A stretch of 64,000 nucleotides of DNA from Asterias rubens (taxonomy: Eukaryota > Echinodermata > Asteroidea > Forcipulatida > Asteriidae), in NCBI RefSeq assembly GCF_902459465.1, contig NC_047069.1:1-64000 (forward strand), given 5' to 3'. Made by a program: the position numbers and the translations under genes. Below, piece after piece: positions 35,101-46,990 of the stretch (within the stretch, counting starts at the first letter, position 1; every line of letters begins with the position of its first letter). The notes under the pieces were generated by a model that did not search any database, had not been told where the DNA came from, and saw only the letters and a program-made list of their open reading frames with translations.

Positions 35101-38100
35101 CTTCAAGATTGTATTTTCTTTGTGTTTGTATCTCAGAGTCAGATCTACAAGGAGCAGGTTGAACCGCTGTTGAAGAAGGCACTAGAAGGCTATAATGTTA
35201 CTCTCATGGCATTTGGACAAACTGGAAGCGGCAAAACCCACCTCATGTCTGGAACTACTGAGGACCCTGGCGTTGTCTCTATGGTATAGCTTTATTATTG
35301 GTTAAAAACCTACAGCAGATTTTGATTGTTAAGGGGATTTTGAGAAACGTTAAATTTAAAAAAAAAATTAAATACTTTACTATATTTCTTGATGTATTTA
35401 TTCCAGTTGAATCGCAGCCTCTTCAAGCACATTAATGAAGCTAGCAGTACATCCTTTGTTACTATTTCATTTGTTGAGGTAAGTAAATATTGTTTAATTA
35501 CATCTTGCATCATTCATATGTTTGTTTAGATGATCTTCCCGGGCCGTCAAGGGAACATTTGGTAGGACTCATCGAAAAGAGGACGACTCCTTGGCAGGCA
35601 TGTCGCGGGGCGTGGTGGGTAGGACGGTGGCGCTATTGTGTGTGTGTGTGAAAGTCTTAGCATTATTGCCTCCCGGCATAGGGAATATGCAAATTAGTAA
35701 TTCGACTCTACCGGTAAGTAGAGTGAAGTAGACCCTTGTTATTGCAAATCCTGCATTTTAACCACACTACAACGGTGACCACCTTTGATTAGGTATTTCT
35801 TTGAATGGATGTTTTTTTTTTCTTTATCTTCTTAACTCTTTATAGATTATGGATGAGAACTTTTTAGATCTACTCAACCCACACAGCAGCCCTATGACAA
35901 TCAGGCAACATCCACAAGTTGGAGTGTAAGTAAAAAACAATGACATTTAATATAATAATAGTAACCAGTTTTTATATATCGCTCGTCATATCGCATCTCA
36001 TGGGAAGACAGCATGTGCATCAAATATGAGCTACTAAGCTAAACCAATCACAAGAACCATCTCTGCCCTTACAGGTACCCATTTACCCCGAGGTGGAGAG
36101 AAGCAATTATAGTTAAGTGTCTTGCTCAGGGACACAACAAGTGTCTTGCTCAGGGACACAAGTTTCATGACCAGGACTCAAACCCACACTCTGCTGAACA
36201 GAAACACCATTTCAAAGCCTGTGACATAAAAATCAAATTTATCAGTAGGGATCAAGAATGGATTTGACAAAGAGTTAAGACTAGTCTTATCTCGTGTTAG
36301 GATGACTAGCCTTAAGTTTTGAATAACTCCTAGGACAAGTCTCAAGTTAGTACTGTTTTTGTAAAATAGACCCCATGATATAAATATGGATAAATCAATA
36401 CATTTATGTACTTTAAGAAAAATTATCTTCTTTATGCAGATTTGTTGATGGACTATCTGAGCTTGTCTGCAAGAATGGTGAGGATATTGCAAAGTATTAT
36501 GATCAAGGAACAAGAGCCAGAAAGATGGGATCATCTGACGTCAAAGCACACAGAGAAAGGTAAATGTTTATATATTAAAGGGAAGGTATTCAAATGGTAA
36601 TCACTCTTAAAATTTAAAAACTCTTAAACAAAGATACTTGGTTCGAAGTACAACAGCATCCAGTGTATAGCATTTTGAGTATAAAGCATTTTGCATTTCA
36701 CTTGAAGAAATGTGGTTGTGGAAACAGTTTTTATCCCCCAAAATTTGAATATATGCAAAGCTGAATCTGCAAAGCGTGGACATAATTGCTCTAGGTTTTC
36801 GGAGATAGGCCTATGTTAAAAATGTGACCACCTTTTAGTATTAAAAAAAAAATCACAGTTTTCTTGTAAATATAATGTAGGTTTTAAAAAAATCAAGCAG
36901 TCGCAAAGGATACTTGTGATTGATTTAGCCGAGTAGCGCATATTAATGTTGCACAGGCTGCATACTCCCCACCAGGGAGTTGAGATGGTTTAAGGAGTGG
37001 TTTAAGGCCCAGTGACCAGGGGTAATAATGTGAAGCGCTTTGGGACGCCCTCCGGGTGTGAAAAGCGCTATATAAAAACGGGTTATTATTATTATTATTA
37101 TTATTATTACTTTGTATTTTAAACTGCAAACCATACATGGTGCTAAACATTTTTATTTGTATTATCAAGTTCATTTCTTGGTTTATGAAGTAAACTTGAT
37201 TTTTATGTTTTTTTTTCTTCTTTTAGGGCACACTCTATTTTCACCATAACTGTACAACAGAAGGATGGTCAGCGTTGCATCAGAGGCAAGATAGCAATTG
37301 TAGATGTTGCAGGTAAGATATTGGTTCCAATGTCAACAGTAATCCACAACTATGGCTTAACAATTGTCTGCTAAGCAGAAATGAGCAGGATACCAGTCAC
37401 AAATTGTACATATAACAAAGTAGTTTGGCTGGAATCCGTATTCTGGTAAGCAAAACTCTGTTATGCTTAGCTTCTTTATGTGCTAGAAATGTTGTGTTCC
37501 CTTTGTGTTTTTATAAGCTGTTCTAAAAACATTTAACTATTTCCAAGTGTGTTTTTGACATTTTGTTTGGTAATCATTTCTTTCAGGTTCCGAAGGTGTA
37601 CACAATAAAGACAAAAGGTGGGTTGATCCATGAATTCATCATATTTAGTTCAAATTTTTAATATTTGTTATATAGCAACAAAATCCATTTGAAAACAACA
37701 CATTTTTTGAGTGAAATTCACGAAGAATGCCCACATGTATTTAGCTTTTGCTTACATGTCCGTTCTTTTCCTGCAGTCTGATGGCCCTGACTACTGTGAT
37801 CTCAGCACTGGGTGACCCCAAGAAGAAAGGAGGTCATGTACCATACAGAGAATCAAGAATCACTAGACTTCTTCAAGTGAGTTTAAGTACATAGACAATG
37901 TCCTCTTATTACCAAAGTCTTATATATCTACCAACAAGGTACTCAAGGCGCTTAGTATTACTTTTTGTATTCATTTAAGTTATTGAAGTTAAAGAACTTC
38001 TGAGTCCCGATTATGTAGCACCTTTGGGTTTACAAGGTGCTATGGCGCATTCAGCAGCCTCTGCCAGGAACACCGGGGGAAAACCCCTTCTCTTAGCCCT

Positions 38101-41100
38101 AAGTGCACTGGGTTCTTTTACGTGCATTACACAATGCACAGGACAAATTCTCCATGTTTCACAAATGCCCAAAGCACGCAAGTCATTTTGTATTGATGCA
38201 CTCTTAAGTAAGTTCAGTAATGCGTCTCTTATCTCTGTATTCTTTGTAGTAAAAAATCTTTCTTTGAAAAATATTAACTAAATTTTGTTTCTTTACCAGG
38301 ATGCGATTGGTGGGAATTCCTTTACTCTGATGTTTGGCTTGGCATCGCCAGCTGATTCTAACTACACAGAAACACTCACTACATTTCAGTATGCACAGTT
38401 CTGCAAGAATATCTCAAACTCCGTCAAGAAGAATATTGTAAGAACTTTTAGTGACAAAGATAGTTGAGCTTAAAGGCAGTGGACACTATTGGTAATTACT
38501 CAAAATAATTGTTAGCATAAAACCTTTCTTGGTGACGAGTAATGGGGAGAGGTTGATGGTATAAAACATTGTGAGAAACGACTCCCTCTGAAGTGACATA
38601 GTTTTCGAGAAAGAAGTAATTTTCCACGAGTTTGATTTCAAGACCTCAGATTTATAACTTGAGGTCTCGAAATCAACCATCTAAACGCACACAACTTTGT
38701 GTGACAATGGTGTTTTTTTCTTTCACTATTATCTCGCAAGTTCGATGACTGATTGAGCTCAAATTTTCACAGGTTTGTTATTTTATGCATATATGTTGAG
38801 ATACACCAACTGGTAAGGCTAGTCTTTGACAATTACCAATAGTGTCCACTGCCTTTAAGCCCTGTCGCTGAACTAGCTGAACTAGTTAACCCCACACAAT
38901 CCCCTAAAGTTACAGTTGTATCTTATTAACTTGTTGGGCTTTGACTACAGGCAATACATTTTGTTTACATATTTATTTATTTGTTTATTTTGATTATACA
39001 TCCAACAGCTTGATTATTAGCACCACTAACAAGATGAATAAGAAACAAGAAGAAACATTTTTGTTTTAGATGTGTGAGGAAAAGTCCAATGGGGGAAATC
39101 CATGCAATCAATCAGAGGGTATATAGCACCAAAATAAACCTTTAATATAAGTTGTTCAAAGGCGCTCGAGACAGTTGGATGAACGTAATTACGATACACG
39201 TTGCAGGAAAAAAATACATTTGAGGAGTTTCTTGAAAATGTGAATAGTGTTAGCATCCTTGATGTGATTAGGGAGATTGTGTTTGATTCTTTTAGTCCAA
39301 ACAAATTGAGACTTTTAGTCCAAACAAATTGAGACTGAAATCCACATGAAGTGCTCCAATCTGATGTGAGATTCAAACCAGGGTGCAAAGAGGTGAAAGG
39401 TCAGGCAAAGACACCACTGAGCCAAACTGCAGATGATGCAAGGACCTAATATATCGGTCTTTCATCAAGCTTACTGCATTTTCATTACTTCGTAAATGTA
39501 TACATTTAATACAAGTTAATACTTCATAGCTTAAATCTTTATCAATAACAAACCAACACGGGAAACTGACTAATCACTAGAGTAACTTTTAAATGATTTT
39601 GGGTTGTGAACAAAACTCAAATTTATTAAAGCGGGATTTGAACCAACGACCACCAGACTAACAAGGTGGTGCTCTATCAACTGAGCTATCTAGCCCTATG
39701 TTTGCGATCTCCCTTTTTTGTCATTTGTTTGTTCAGGTTGCTTAAAACTTACTAACAAATGGAAACATTACAGAGAAAGACAGGAGTAAGTGTTTTTTCG
39801 CATTATCCTATCCAGGACTTTGTTTCCCAATAGTAAGATTTTATAAAGCAAAAGCTAATTAATGATGAGCTACTTTGATTCACATTTCACAAATATTTCA
39901 TTTCATTTTCCTAGGACGACAGTGAGCGTTTAATGAATGAGCTTCGTGAGGAGATTTCACGTCTCAGAGAGAAGTTAGCAGGCAGTAATTTGACTGAAGC
40001 TTCAAGCAAAGATGATGTAATACGCATGCAGGTAAAAGTCAGTCACAATGAACGACTTGAAACTGCTCATTAAAGATTGTTGGAGGAATTGGGGGCACAG
40101 CCCTGCCCTGTAAGCATGCACAGCTTGTGTGTGTGAGTGCCCATTACAAAAACAATCACAATTGGGGGTGCTTTCCTTGGTCGACCCCGGTCTGCCCTCG
40201 GTACGTTCGAATAGCTTTGACGTCATTGGAGGGGCTCACCTGGGTCAGCCCCCAATGCCCTGCTTGTGGAGTGGGTCACTTGGGGGTGACCGAGGTGCAT
40301 GACGTTACCACGAGAGGGTGAGTGTGTTTGTTTGATTAGCTCTTGTTGTGGGCTCACCCGAGTGAGCACTGCGGGGTCGACCCAGGGAAGCTAATCGAAT
40401 GCACCCAGAGTTAATACAGACAGAAAAGACAAAGCAAGAAGCACATGACCAGCAAAGACCTGAGACAACATAACACACAGCATTCCATTGGTTTGGTCAT
40501 ATACTCTGGTAAGAACAAAAATAAAAAGGAGATTACAAGGAAAAACAAGAAAATCAATTTTAAAGAAGGTATGAACTTAAGATTACGTTGGAACATAAGA
40601 GATTGGTCAATATGGAATCAAACTGATAATTCTTGTCTGTTTTAGATTTAGAATGTGGGATAGTCACAAGATCTGGTCGTGGGAATTCTTTAGGCCAATT
40701 CTTTTTATTTAGGCAAATTTGAGGGGGGGGGGGTTAAATTTATAGGTGTGTATGCATCTTGACCTTAAATTTAATTGATTTATCTTTGAAGGAATTGATC
40801 AAAGATCTTCAGATTGCTAAGAGTCAGACATGGGATGAGAAGGAGAGGATGTCAGCTCAGCATGAAGAGGACAGGAAACTCAACTTTGCTAAAAAGGTTT
40901 GGGATTATTTGTTTGTTTGTTTCTTTTTTTGTGATGTTTGTTTGTTTGTTTGTTTGTTTGTTTGTTTGTTTGTTTGTATGTTTATTTGTTTGTTTGAATG
41001 ATCTTCCCATCAAGGGAACTCGGCAAACTCCCACAGGGGATATAAACGACTACCTGGCAACAGCCAATCCCTTTCATACAAACATTGGTTTAACGTCTAT

Positions 41101-44100
41101 GATTATGAATTGCACAAATCAAGAAATTTTGATTCAGTAACTAGTCAAAACAACTTTTTCTAGTCATTGAGAAATCAGAGGTTCGCTTGGTAGAAGATGA
41201 TAAAATTGTGTAGTTATTTTTAAAGGGTTAGGGAAACCAATTGAATTGTAGTTGTATTTTATAAATTTGTAAACGAAAGTTTTGAATTGAACTGTTTTTC
41301 TTCACAGGGTATTTTGCAGTGGGTCATGGCAGACAGCCTGAAGAAGGGAAACAAAGAGGTGCAAGAGAAATTCCTGGCAATGCAGAAAGAAAAAGATCAG
41401 GTATTTACAACTCTCCGATGTAGACACAGTAGCATTTATTTGTAGTAATCGAATGCAAATGTGTTCAGAAGGAAAATTAAAATGTGACATTGTGTCAACA
41501 CAATATTGATACAGACAAAATGTTGGTTTGTTTTCTTGAGTTGAGTGCATAATCCTAACTTATCAAACTGAAAGGTTTTCTCATATCTAATGGATTTGTT
41601 TGTCTTTCTTGTTTAGCTCCAGCAAGAGTACAAAGAGAGACGGAAACTTGTAGACAACCTCAAGGATGAACTACAACTCAAAATCATGGAATATACTAAG
41701 ATGGCTGAAAGTGGTAAATTCTCATTAGAACAACAACCGGAGTCAAAATAAACTTGTTAATGTAACAAGATAAGCCTTAAGTAGGATTTTAAACTTTGCA
41801 TGGTGGAAATACGATATAGAAAGGTTTGCGGTAACACCATGTAATGACTATCTCTAATGAGTTGGGGTGGTTCTGAAAAGAACCGTTGGTTTCAACTCTT
41901 AAGCCTTATTTGTCAAATTGGTTTTTGATAAGTGCTCTGGGTTCTTTTATGTGTGTTACACAACACACAGGACCAACGACTTTCAGTCCCATCCGAAGGA
42001 CTAAGCATCATGTTTAAGTGTCTTGCTTAAGGACACGTGTGTCATGACTGGGATTAGAGCCCACAGTCTGCTGATCAGAAACACCAGAGCTCGAGTCCAG
42101 TGCTCTCAACCGCTAGTCCACAACACGCCACGTAATCTAAAAAGCACTACACAGAGATGTTACAGGATGTAGAATAATTGTCAATGCTCACCAAAATCTA
42201 ATTACATGTATTTGAATCTATTTTATATATCTTTCAAATTCCCTTTTAGGAAAAGCCACTGAGTCAGAAACTAAGTCTCGTGTGACAGCAATTCATGAAC
42301 TGAAAGAACAAGTGAAGAAAGAAAGTGAGAATCGGAATGAAGTTAAGCGAGAGCTGAAGGAGATGCTTGATCGGCAGAAGAGAGAGAAAGAGGTATGTAT
42401 CTCACAGAACAATCCTTACATCTGTTTCAGACAGGTGCTCCAGAGTCACGCCAAACCAAATTATGGGTTAAGTAAATCAAGTCAAAGTTATGAATGAAAA
42501 GTTTGACAACTGAAACAGTTAGGAGCGACTGGACGTGCTAGAATTTAAAAACTTGACTGTTGCAGTCGTTCAGACCGACTCTGAGCGCCTTGGTTTCAGA
42601 CGTCGATCTTGTCATAGGCCGAGCCAATGTTGTTATATTAAAAGTTCACCTGTCTGAAACCAAACTATATTTGGGTCGACCTAGAGTCGCTCCATATCTG
42701 TTTGGTTCGGCCCACTATGGTACGCCTGTCTGAAACGGTGTTCTGGATACTGCTTAGCCAAACTACAAGGTAAACTCCACGGCAGTACTTTTAAGTAGCG
42801 TCTAGGAACAGAGTTCAGCATTCTCCTGAAGATGATCAGAGCAAACTGATCGAAACATTCAGTTGTCAACTACCAGTTCTTTTCAGAACCAACACTATTC
42901 AAAAGAGATTTACACAGGGTGCTACCTTAAACCTCACCTAATTATGGAGACTCTTAGGATATTCTGTACTTGTCTGCTTTAGTGCCTACCACTCGGTTAC
43001 ATTGCTTTAATAATAATAATCTAATAATCGTATACTGAGTATACAGTGCTAACACACATCGGTGTATGGGTGAAAACCAAAATCAATATTCTTTATCCCC
43101 GATGCAAATTTATCATCTCCTATACCGTTGCGGTACCCGCTGCCAAAACATAGGATTCGAACTACCTCTAGCTGCCGGGCAACCTCGGTAGTCTAGTTGG
43201 TAAGACACTGCTCTAGAATTGCAAGGGTCGTGGGTTCGAATCCCACCCGAGTAACATGCCTGTGATATTTTTTTTCGCAGGACTCGGGAAAGTACTGAGT
43301 ATACAGTGCTAACACACATCGGTGTATGGGTAAAAACCAAAATCAATATTCTTTATCCCCGATGCAAATTTATCATCTCTTAATATCCTATTGATTATCA
43401 CAGGATATGAGATGTCAACACTCTGATCTTCAGACTAACTCTGAGCTGTGGCGTTTGGCCAAGGCAGAGGAGAGGAAACGAAAAGAGGTAGAGAATGTAC
43501 ACATGTTGGAGGAGGAACTGGAAAGGATGCGGATGGAGGTGGACCATCAGAAGGCAGAAATACAGGTAAAGTACAGACCAATTGTACAAACAATCGAAGA
43601 ATAATGTAACAACATTCAGTGTTCATCAGAACATGTTTTGTTTGTTTGTTTGTTTAGATGATTTTCCCGTCAAGGGAACTCGTCAAACACCCACAAGGGG
43701 AAATAAACCAAGCTGGCCACAGCCAATCTCTCTCATACAATTATTAGTTTTAAAACATTTATGATTATGAATCGCACAAGTCAAAAAATTGTGACTCAGT
43801 AATAAGACAACATTACTTATTATAGTCATTGTGAAATCAGGAGTTAGTTTGGGGATTCAAACCCATACAACATGCCTGTATTCTAACCACTGGACAATGT
43901 CATCATCCAATTTGAAAGATAATTTTCAATACTCATCAATGTAATAGATTTTATGTCCAATGTTAGCTCAAGTAGCTAGGTATGTTAAACTGTAATTTCA
44001 TACGGGCAGTACATGTAGTATTGGACTGCATTTGTTTTCAGTTGGTTTTTACTAATGCCAATTACCATTGGTAATTAATCACTATATTTCTAAACTGCTT

Positions 44101-46590
44101 CAAGTTTACACTCCATCAAGGAATCTTTGATCAAGTTCCATGCTTCTCCTCATTGAACCCAAGTTTCGACACTCATGGGGTGACAGGTCTTTTTTCTTCG
44201 CTGCGCCACGAATCTGGAACTCTCTACCACTTAATCTTAGATCTTGTCTTTGTACCACAAAATTCAAATCTCTTCTCAAAACTTATCTTATGTCACAGGT
44301 TTTCAAGGACTAATTTTGTTGTGTCTGTTTTTTCTTTGTTTTTGTTTTTGTTTTGTTTTTGGTTTTACTGCGCCTTGAACACCCAGCAGGGTGGATATGT
44401 GCGCATTACAAGTCTTATTATTATTATTATTATTATTATGAATCTGTATTTGTAGGATTGGAAATATGATATGGAAAGGTTTGCAGTAACATCAGAAGAC
44501 GATCAGAGCATACTGATCGAAACGTCGAGTTGAAACAGTTCTTTTCAGAACCACCCCAACTGATTTAGAGATAGTCATTACATGGCGTTACCGCAAAACT
44601 TTCCAAATCTGTATTTGGTTCATCACCCGGCTCACGTCATGTGCAAGTCTGTTCGAATGAACTCAATGGTAATATTTGGGAGGTTTTTTTGGTTTTGTTT
44701 TTCAGTTGAAGGCTGCCGAGGGCTACACCTACAGTAAAGAGGAATCCATTGAACTTGAGACAGAGTTGGTTAAGGAAAGAGAAGAACGGCGTGTTGTAAC
44801 AATGCAACTACAAGCACTAGATGAAGAAAAGGGTCTTTTAGGTCAGGAGCTCAGTGAGGCTTATATCAAACACAGAGAGGAAATGGAGATACAACAGTTA
44901 CAGAACTTCCAGGTAAATTGAATTTATCGTAGCATTATTTGGTTCTATAAGTGTGCTTTAAAATAATAATATCAAAGTCTTATATAGCGCACCAAACAAG
45001 GTATTGAAGGTGCTGAGTATATACAAACTTTCAGAAAGATAGGTTATTGCAGTGATGGATTCTGAGACCCAATTATGTAGCATCTTATAAGGGTTTACAA
45101 GGTGCTAGGGCGCATACAAAGTGAAATAATTCTGGGTTGCTTGGGGGATTACGTTCTTTTTTTCTTCCAATAGTTCGAAAAGTGAAACAAAATCACTATG
45201 TAGGATTTTAGACTTTGCATGGTGGCGATCAGAGCATACCGATTAAAATGTTGATGTGTTAACTACCGGTTCTTTACAAATACAACACAACCCAAAAGGG
45301 ATTTACACATGGTAAATCGCGAACATTACTTAATAAAAATCACTCAAACAAAACGACCGACTTTAATTATCTATTTTTCTCAGACTTTCCGCAACTATCG
45401 TGAGGTGTTTGAGGAACAGAAAGCAGCCCTTGAGCAACGTTATCGTAGTCTGTTGGAAGATGCCATACAAGATGCTGTGTTTCTCTCAAGCCGTAACTCA
45501 GAGCTTGAGCAGGAAAATCAGGCTCTTAAGCATGGTATGTAACAATACTGATTTGTCTATCAGTATTTATTTAAAGGGGAAGGTGTATGCTTGATAATCA
45601 CTCTTTAAATTTGTGCAAATAAAAACATTTGGATATAGAAGCCTACAGGAGCTTTTGATAGTATGAAGTGTAGTATCCTTACACTAACACTGTAGAGCAA
45701 CCCAATCTATAGACATGTGTTTCTCATCCACATTCCAATATCATGATCCAACTAATGAGTATGCATATAGAGACCACCACCCCATACAGTGATTGTACCC
45801 TTGAAACAGTAGCCCATTGATAAGTATATATCTTACATTGTATGTGTACTATAAGCAAGACATGTGTGAGACACAATAAACCAAGCAAGCATCAAAGCAA
45901 CAGCTCTTGTAGAACCATAGAGTAAGGACATGCAGTAGAACTCAAGACATTACATGAAGCATTTTGAGAAATACATGTATTTCAACTAATGTGGTTATGT
46001 TAAAGATATAAATTAGTCTTTATGCCCCAAATTTGAATCTGAGTACAAAATATGTTGTTTATTAAGGATGCGATTCTCATCATGCACAAGTTTTACGATG
46101 GATATGGTTCAAGATGATAATCACATTGTACATTTATCTTCATGTGTGATGACAATGTATCATCAAGAGCAAAGTGTTTACGATATGCAGCCAGCAAATT
46201 GTTTTATTATTTTTTTGTATGCAAGTCGCCTGACACACAAGGCCTGAAAGGCCACTTCAAGGTGTTGGCTACAATTGTTTTTGTCCAGAGGCCGTTGCCA
46301 CCTACTCCTAGGGCTGAAACACTGTTACCCCTTGTACAGTCCATACGGATGTAGGCTTGGGTATCATCAGTCCAATACAAACAGTTCACTGTACATGTAC
46401 TTTCAAAAGACATGCTCTGTCATGTCTGTTTATTGATCTAGAGAAAAAACTTGTATGATTTGAAATCTCTTTTGTTAATATTTATTTGTTTTGGATTCTT
46501 TCCACAGAGAATGCTGAATGCAAGGACAAGATCTCTATGATGGGTGGAAGAAGTCGCCCAAGTTCAGCTGCATCTGCGATCCGTCCCTAG
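32120..46590 (+). CDS. Divergent kinesin-like protein, 20 coding exons, 708 aa
   Basis: Exons: 32120-32122 (ATG only), 33377-33520, 34110-34157, 35137-35283, 35407-35478, 35846-35925, 36440-36559, 37227-37312, 37587-37617, 37777-37876, 38300-38437, 39915-40031, 40792-40896, 41308-41400, 41617-41713, 42250-42392, 43404-43565, 44706-44912, 45384-45534, 46508-46590. The sum is 2127 nt with phase kept throughout. An N-terminal kinesin motor (about residues 5-322) has P-loop GQTGSGKT (92-99), DVAGSE (231-236), [14 protein letters not shown] and [17 protein letters not shown]. Switch I is degenerate: the NxxSSRSH position reads KAHRERAH (200-207). GSEG is followed after only six residues by [12 protein letters not shown], so about 15-18 residues of L11/alpha-4 are absent. 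Residues about 325-690 are charged coiled coil, and the tail ends [26 protein letters not shown] recalls kinesin-3, but I cannot assign a family or cargo. Confidence 0.93.
32460..32530 (+). other. G-rich tract in kinesin intron 1
   Basis: GGGGAAGGGGGAAGG, followed by two GTGTATGGGGGAGG units and GGGGATAC, gives several runs of four or more G with short spacers. It could form a G-quadruplex in the non-template strand. Another C-rich tract (CCCCCTCCCCCCCCCCC) lies at about 32799-32820. Confidence 0.6.
34372..34568. mobile_element. TIR element, CCATGAAATATGCTAA family, copy 2
   Basis: GACCCTTCCCATGAAATATG at the left and ACATTTCATGGGAAGGGTTT at the right are inverse ends. GCATGCGTACAGACCCTGTT and GTGCGCACGCGCTATGTGCA match the copy at 9057. 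It lies in the intron between kinesin exons 3 and 4. Confidence 0.87.
35945..36215 (-). mobile_element. SINE fragment, minus strand, kinesin intron
   Basis: AATAATAGTAACCAGTTTTTATATATCGC-type tail at the left, GTTAAGTGTCTTGCTCAGGG, a 22-bp tandem duplication (GGGACACAACAAGTGTCTTGCTCAGGGACACAAG region), and ACTCAAACCCACACTCTGCT as an inverted B-box-like end. It is related to SINE-A but has a distinct body. Confidence 0.65.
36915..37105 (+). mobile_element. SINE 3' end with (ATT)n tail
   Basis: GTGAAGCGCTTTGGGACGCC, CTCCGGGTGTGAAAAGCGCT and ATATAAAAACGGGTTATT run into an (ATT)n microsatellite ending at about 37108. The 5' head was not recognised. It lies in the intron between kinesin exons 7 and 8. 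Confidence 0.75.
38000..38160 (-). mobile_element. SINE-A body fragment, minus strand
   Basis: TATGTAGCACCTTTGGGTTT, ACAAGGTGCTATGGCGCATT, GCCAGGAACACCGGGGG and TTACGTGCATTACACAATGC match the SINE-A body. It lies in the intron between kinesin exons 10 and 11. Confidence 0.75.
38470..38861 (+). mobile_element. M1 MITE copy, full length (reference copy)
   Basis: CTTAAAGGCAGTGGACACTA to ACCAATAGTGTCCACTGCCT TTAAG, about 390 bp. The ends are inverse for about 28 bp, and an internal palindrome (GATTTCAAGACCTCAGATTT against CTTGAGGTCTCGAAATCAAC) lies near the centre. It sits 33 bp downstream of kinesin exon 11. Confidence 0.92.
39600..39705 (-). mobile_element. tRNA-like SINE-C copy
   Basis: On the minus strand the sequence reads GGGCTAGATAGCTCAGTTGA then TAGAGCACCACC, and later GTTGGTTCAAATCCCGC, which are recognisable A and B boxes with the right spacing for a tRNA. 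The downstream AATTTGAGTTTTGTTCACAA CCCAAAA is shared with the copies at 20262 and 48275, so this is a SINE head and not a single-copy tRNA gene. Confidence 0.7.
40163..40408. mobile_element. TIR element, GGGAAGCTAATCGAATGCACC family, inverted copy
   Basis: Left end GGGTGCTTTCCTTGGTCGAC, right end GTCGACCCAGGGAAGCTAAT CGAATGCACCCA. Internal blocks are inverse to the copy at 7345. It lies 132 bp after kinesin exon 12. Confidence 0.87.
40930..41190 (-). mobile_element. SINE-E copy with (CAAA)n tail, minus strand
   Basis: A (GTTT)n run at 40933-41000 is the 3' tail on the minus strand. ATGATCTTCCCATCAAGGGA, ACTCGGCAAACTCCCACAGG and GGCAACAGCCAATCCC form the body. The same order occurs at 43630-43925, where the tRNA-like head is kept. 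Confidence 0.75.
41930..42130 (-). mobile_element. SINE-A head and body, minus strand
   Basis: GTTCTTTTATGTGTGTTACA, AGTCCCATCCGAAGGACTAA, GTGTCTTGCTTAAGGACACG and CAGAAACACCAGAGCTCGAG run in the inverse order of SINE-A. The 3' tail is missing. Confidence 0.75.
42421..42738 (+). mobile_element. TIR element, TGTTTCAGACAGG family, most complete copy
   Basis: TGTTTCAGACAGGTGCTCCA at the left and TACGCCTGTCTGAAACGGTG at the right are inverse ends about 315 bp apart. It lies 28 bp downstream of kinesin exon 16. Confidence 0.85.
43030..43390 (+). mobile_element. SINE-B with best tRNA-like head, flanked by a second tail
   Basis: CCTCGGTAGTCTAGTTGGTA (A box) and GGGTCGTGGGTTCGAATCCC (B box) at about 43185-43253 are correctly spaced for a tRNA-derived promoter. 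The tail GAGTATACAGTGCTAACACA to CCCCGATGCAAATTTATCAT occurs both before (43035-43125) and after (43297-43378) the head. On the opposite strand, GGTAGTTCGAATCC at about 43155-43170 is a second B-box-like sequence. It ends about 10 bp before the acceptor of kinesin exon 17. Confidence 0.85.
43630..43925 (-). mobile_element. SINE-E copy, minus strand, with tRNA-like head
   Basis: Read on the minus strand: CATTGTCCAGTGGTTAGAAT and GTATGGGTTTGAATCCCCAA as A and B boxes, body with GGCTGTGGCCAGCTTGG and GAGTTCCCTTGACGGG, and a (CAAA)n tail at the plus-strand left edge (TTTGTTTGTTTGTTTAG). Confidence 0.8.
44105..44445 (+). mobile_element. LINE 3' end (L2/CR1-like), degenerate
   Basis: CTTCGCTGCGCCACGAATCT GGAACTCTCTACCA encodes the C-terminal [14 protein letters not shown] motif of CR1/L2 reverse transcriptases. 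It is followed by CACCCAGCAGGGTGGATATG and (TTA)n. A second, longer copy is at 48640-49215. Confidence 0.8.
44455..44605 (-). repeat. Dispersed repeat, GAAGACGATCAGAGCATACT
   Basis: It is related to 41790-41890, 42830-42920, 45190-45250 and 52140-52290 (AAAGGTTTGCGGTAACACCA, AGTTGGGGTGGTTCTGAAAA, GATCAGAGCATACTGATCGA). It is palindromic in character and non-coding. Confidence 0.6.
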
Positions 46591-46622
46591 ATGCATGGCA
46601 CTGATCCAGTCGTTTTGTGTTT

Positions 46623-46990
46623 ATGGGAGGGAACACTTTTGGTAATTCCTCCAACAAAATAATGAGCATAAAAATTTACTTGGTTAAAAGAGCTCCGGAG
46701 AGCTGTTGATATCATAAAATATTATTAGAAATTACACCCTTTGAATTTGAAGTATTGTAGTTTTAGAGAAAGAGGTAATTTCTCAACAAAAAATTTGAAT
46801 CTGAGAAAGGCTTCGGGGATGAAACCTTTCACAGGTATATGAAAGCACACAAATCTATGCAACAAGGGTGTTTTTCTTCCACTATGCTCTCGCAATTTCA
46901 ATGGCCAAATTTTCACCGACTTTTATTTTATGCATTGTAGGGATACACCAAGAGAGGGTACTGGTTTTTGACAACTGCCAAATATATACA
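46623..46990 (+). mobile_element. M1 MITE copy, old and diverged, kinesin 3'UTR
   Basis: GGGAACACTTTTGGTAATTC, GAGCATAAAAATTTACTTGG, CACACAAATCTATGCAACAA and GGATACACCAAGAGAGGGTA follow the M1 order with many substitutions. Confidence 0.75.

Noticed and set aside
37618..37776. A missed exon that would restore kinesin L11/alpha-4
   Set aside because: The 159-bp intron has no frame resembling the expected TGAxGxRLxExxxIN segment, and the phases of the flanking exons already fit each other.
39600..39705. A genuine single tRNA gene on the minus strand
   Set aside because: A and B boxes are present, but the downstream sequence is shared with other dispersed copies and the acceptor and anticodon stems pair poorly, so it is a SINE head.
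43398..43626. Minus-strand proline-rich frames opposite kinesin exon 17
   Set aside because: They are shadows of a charged coiled-coil exon that fits the kinesin chain in phase.
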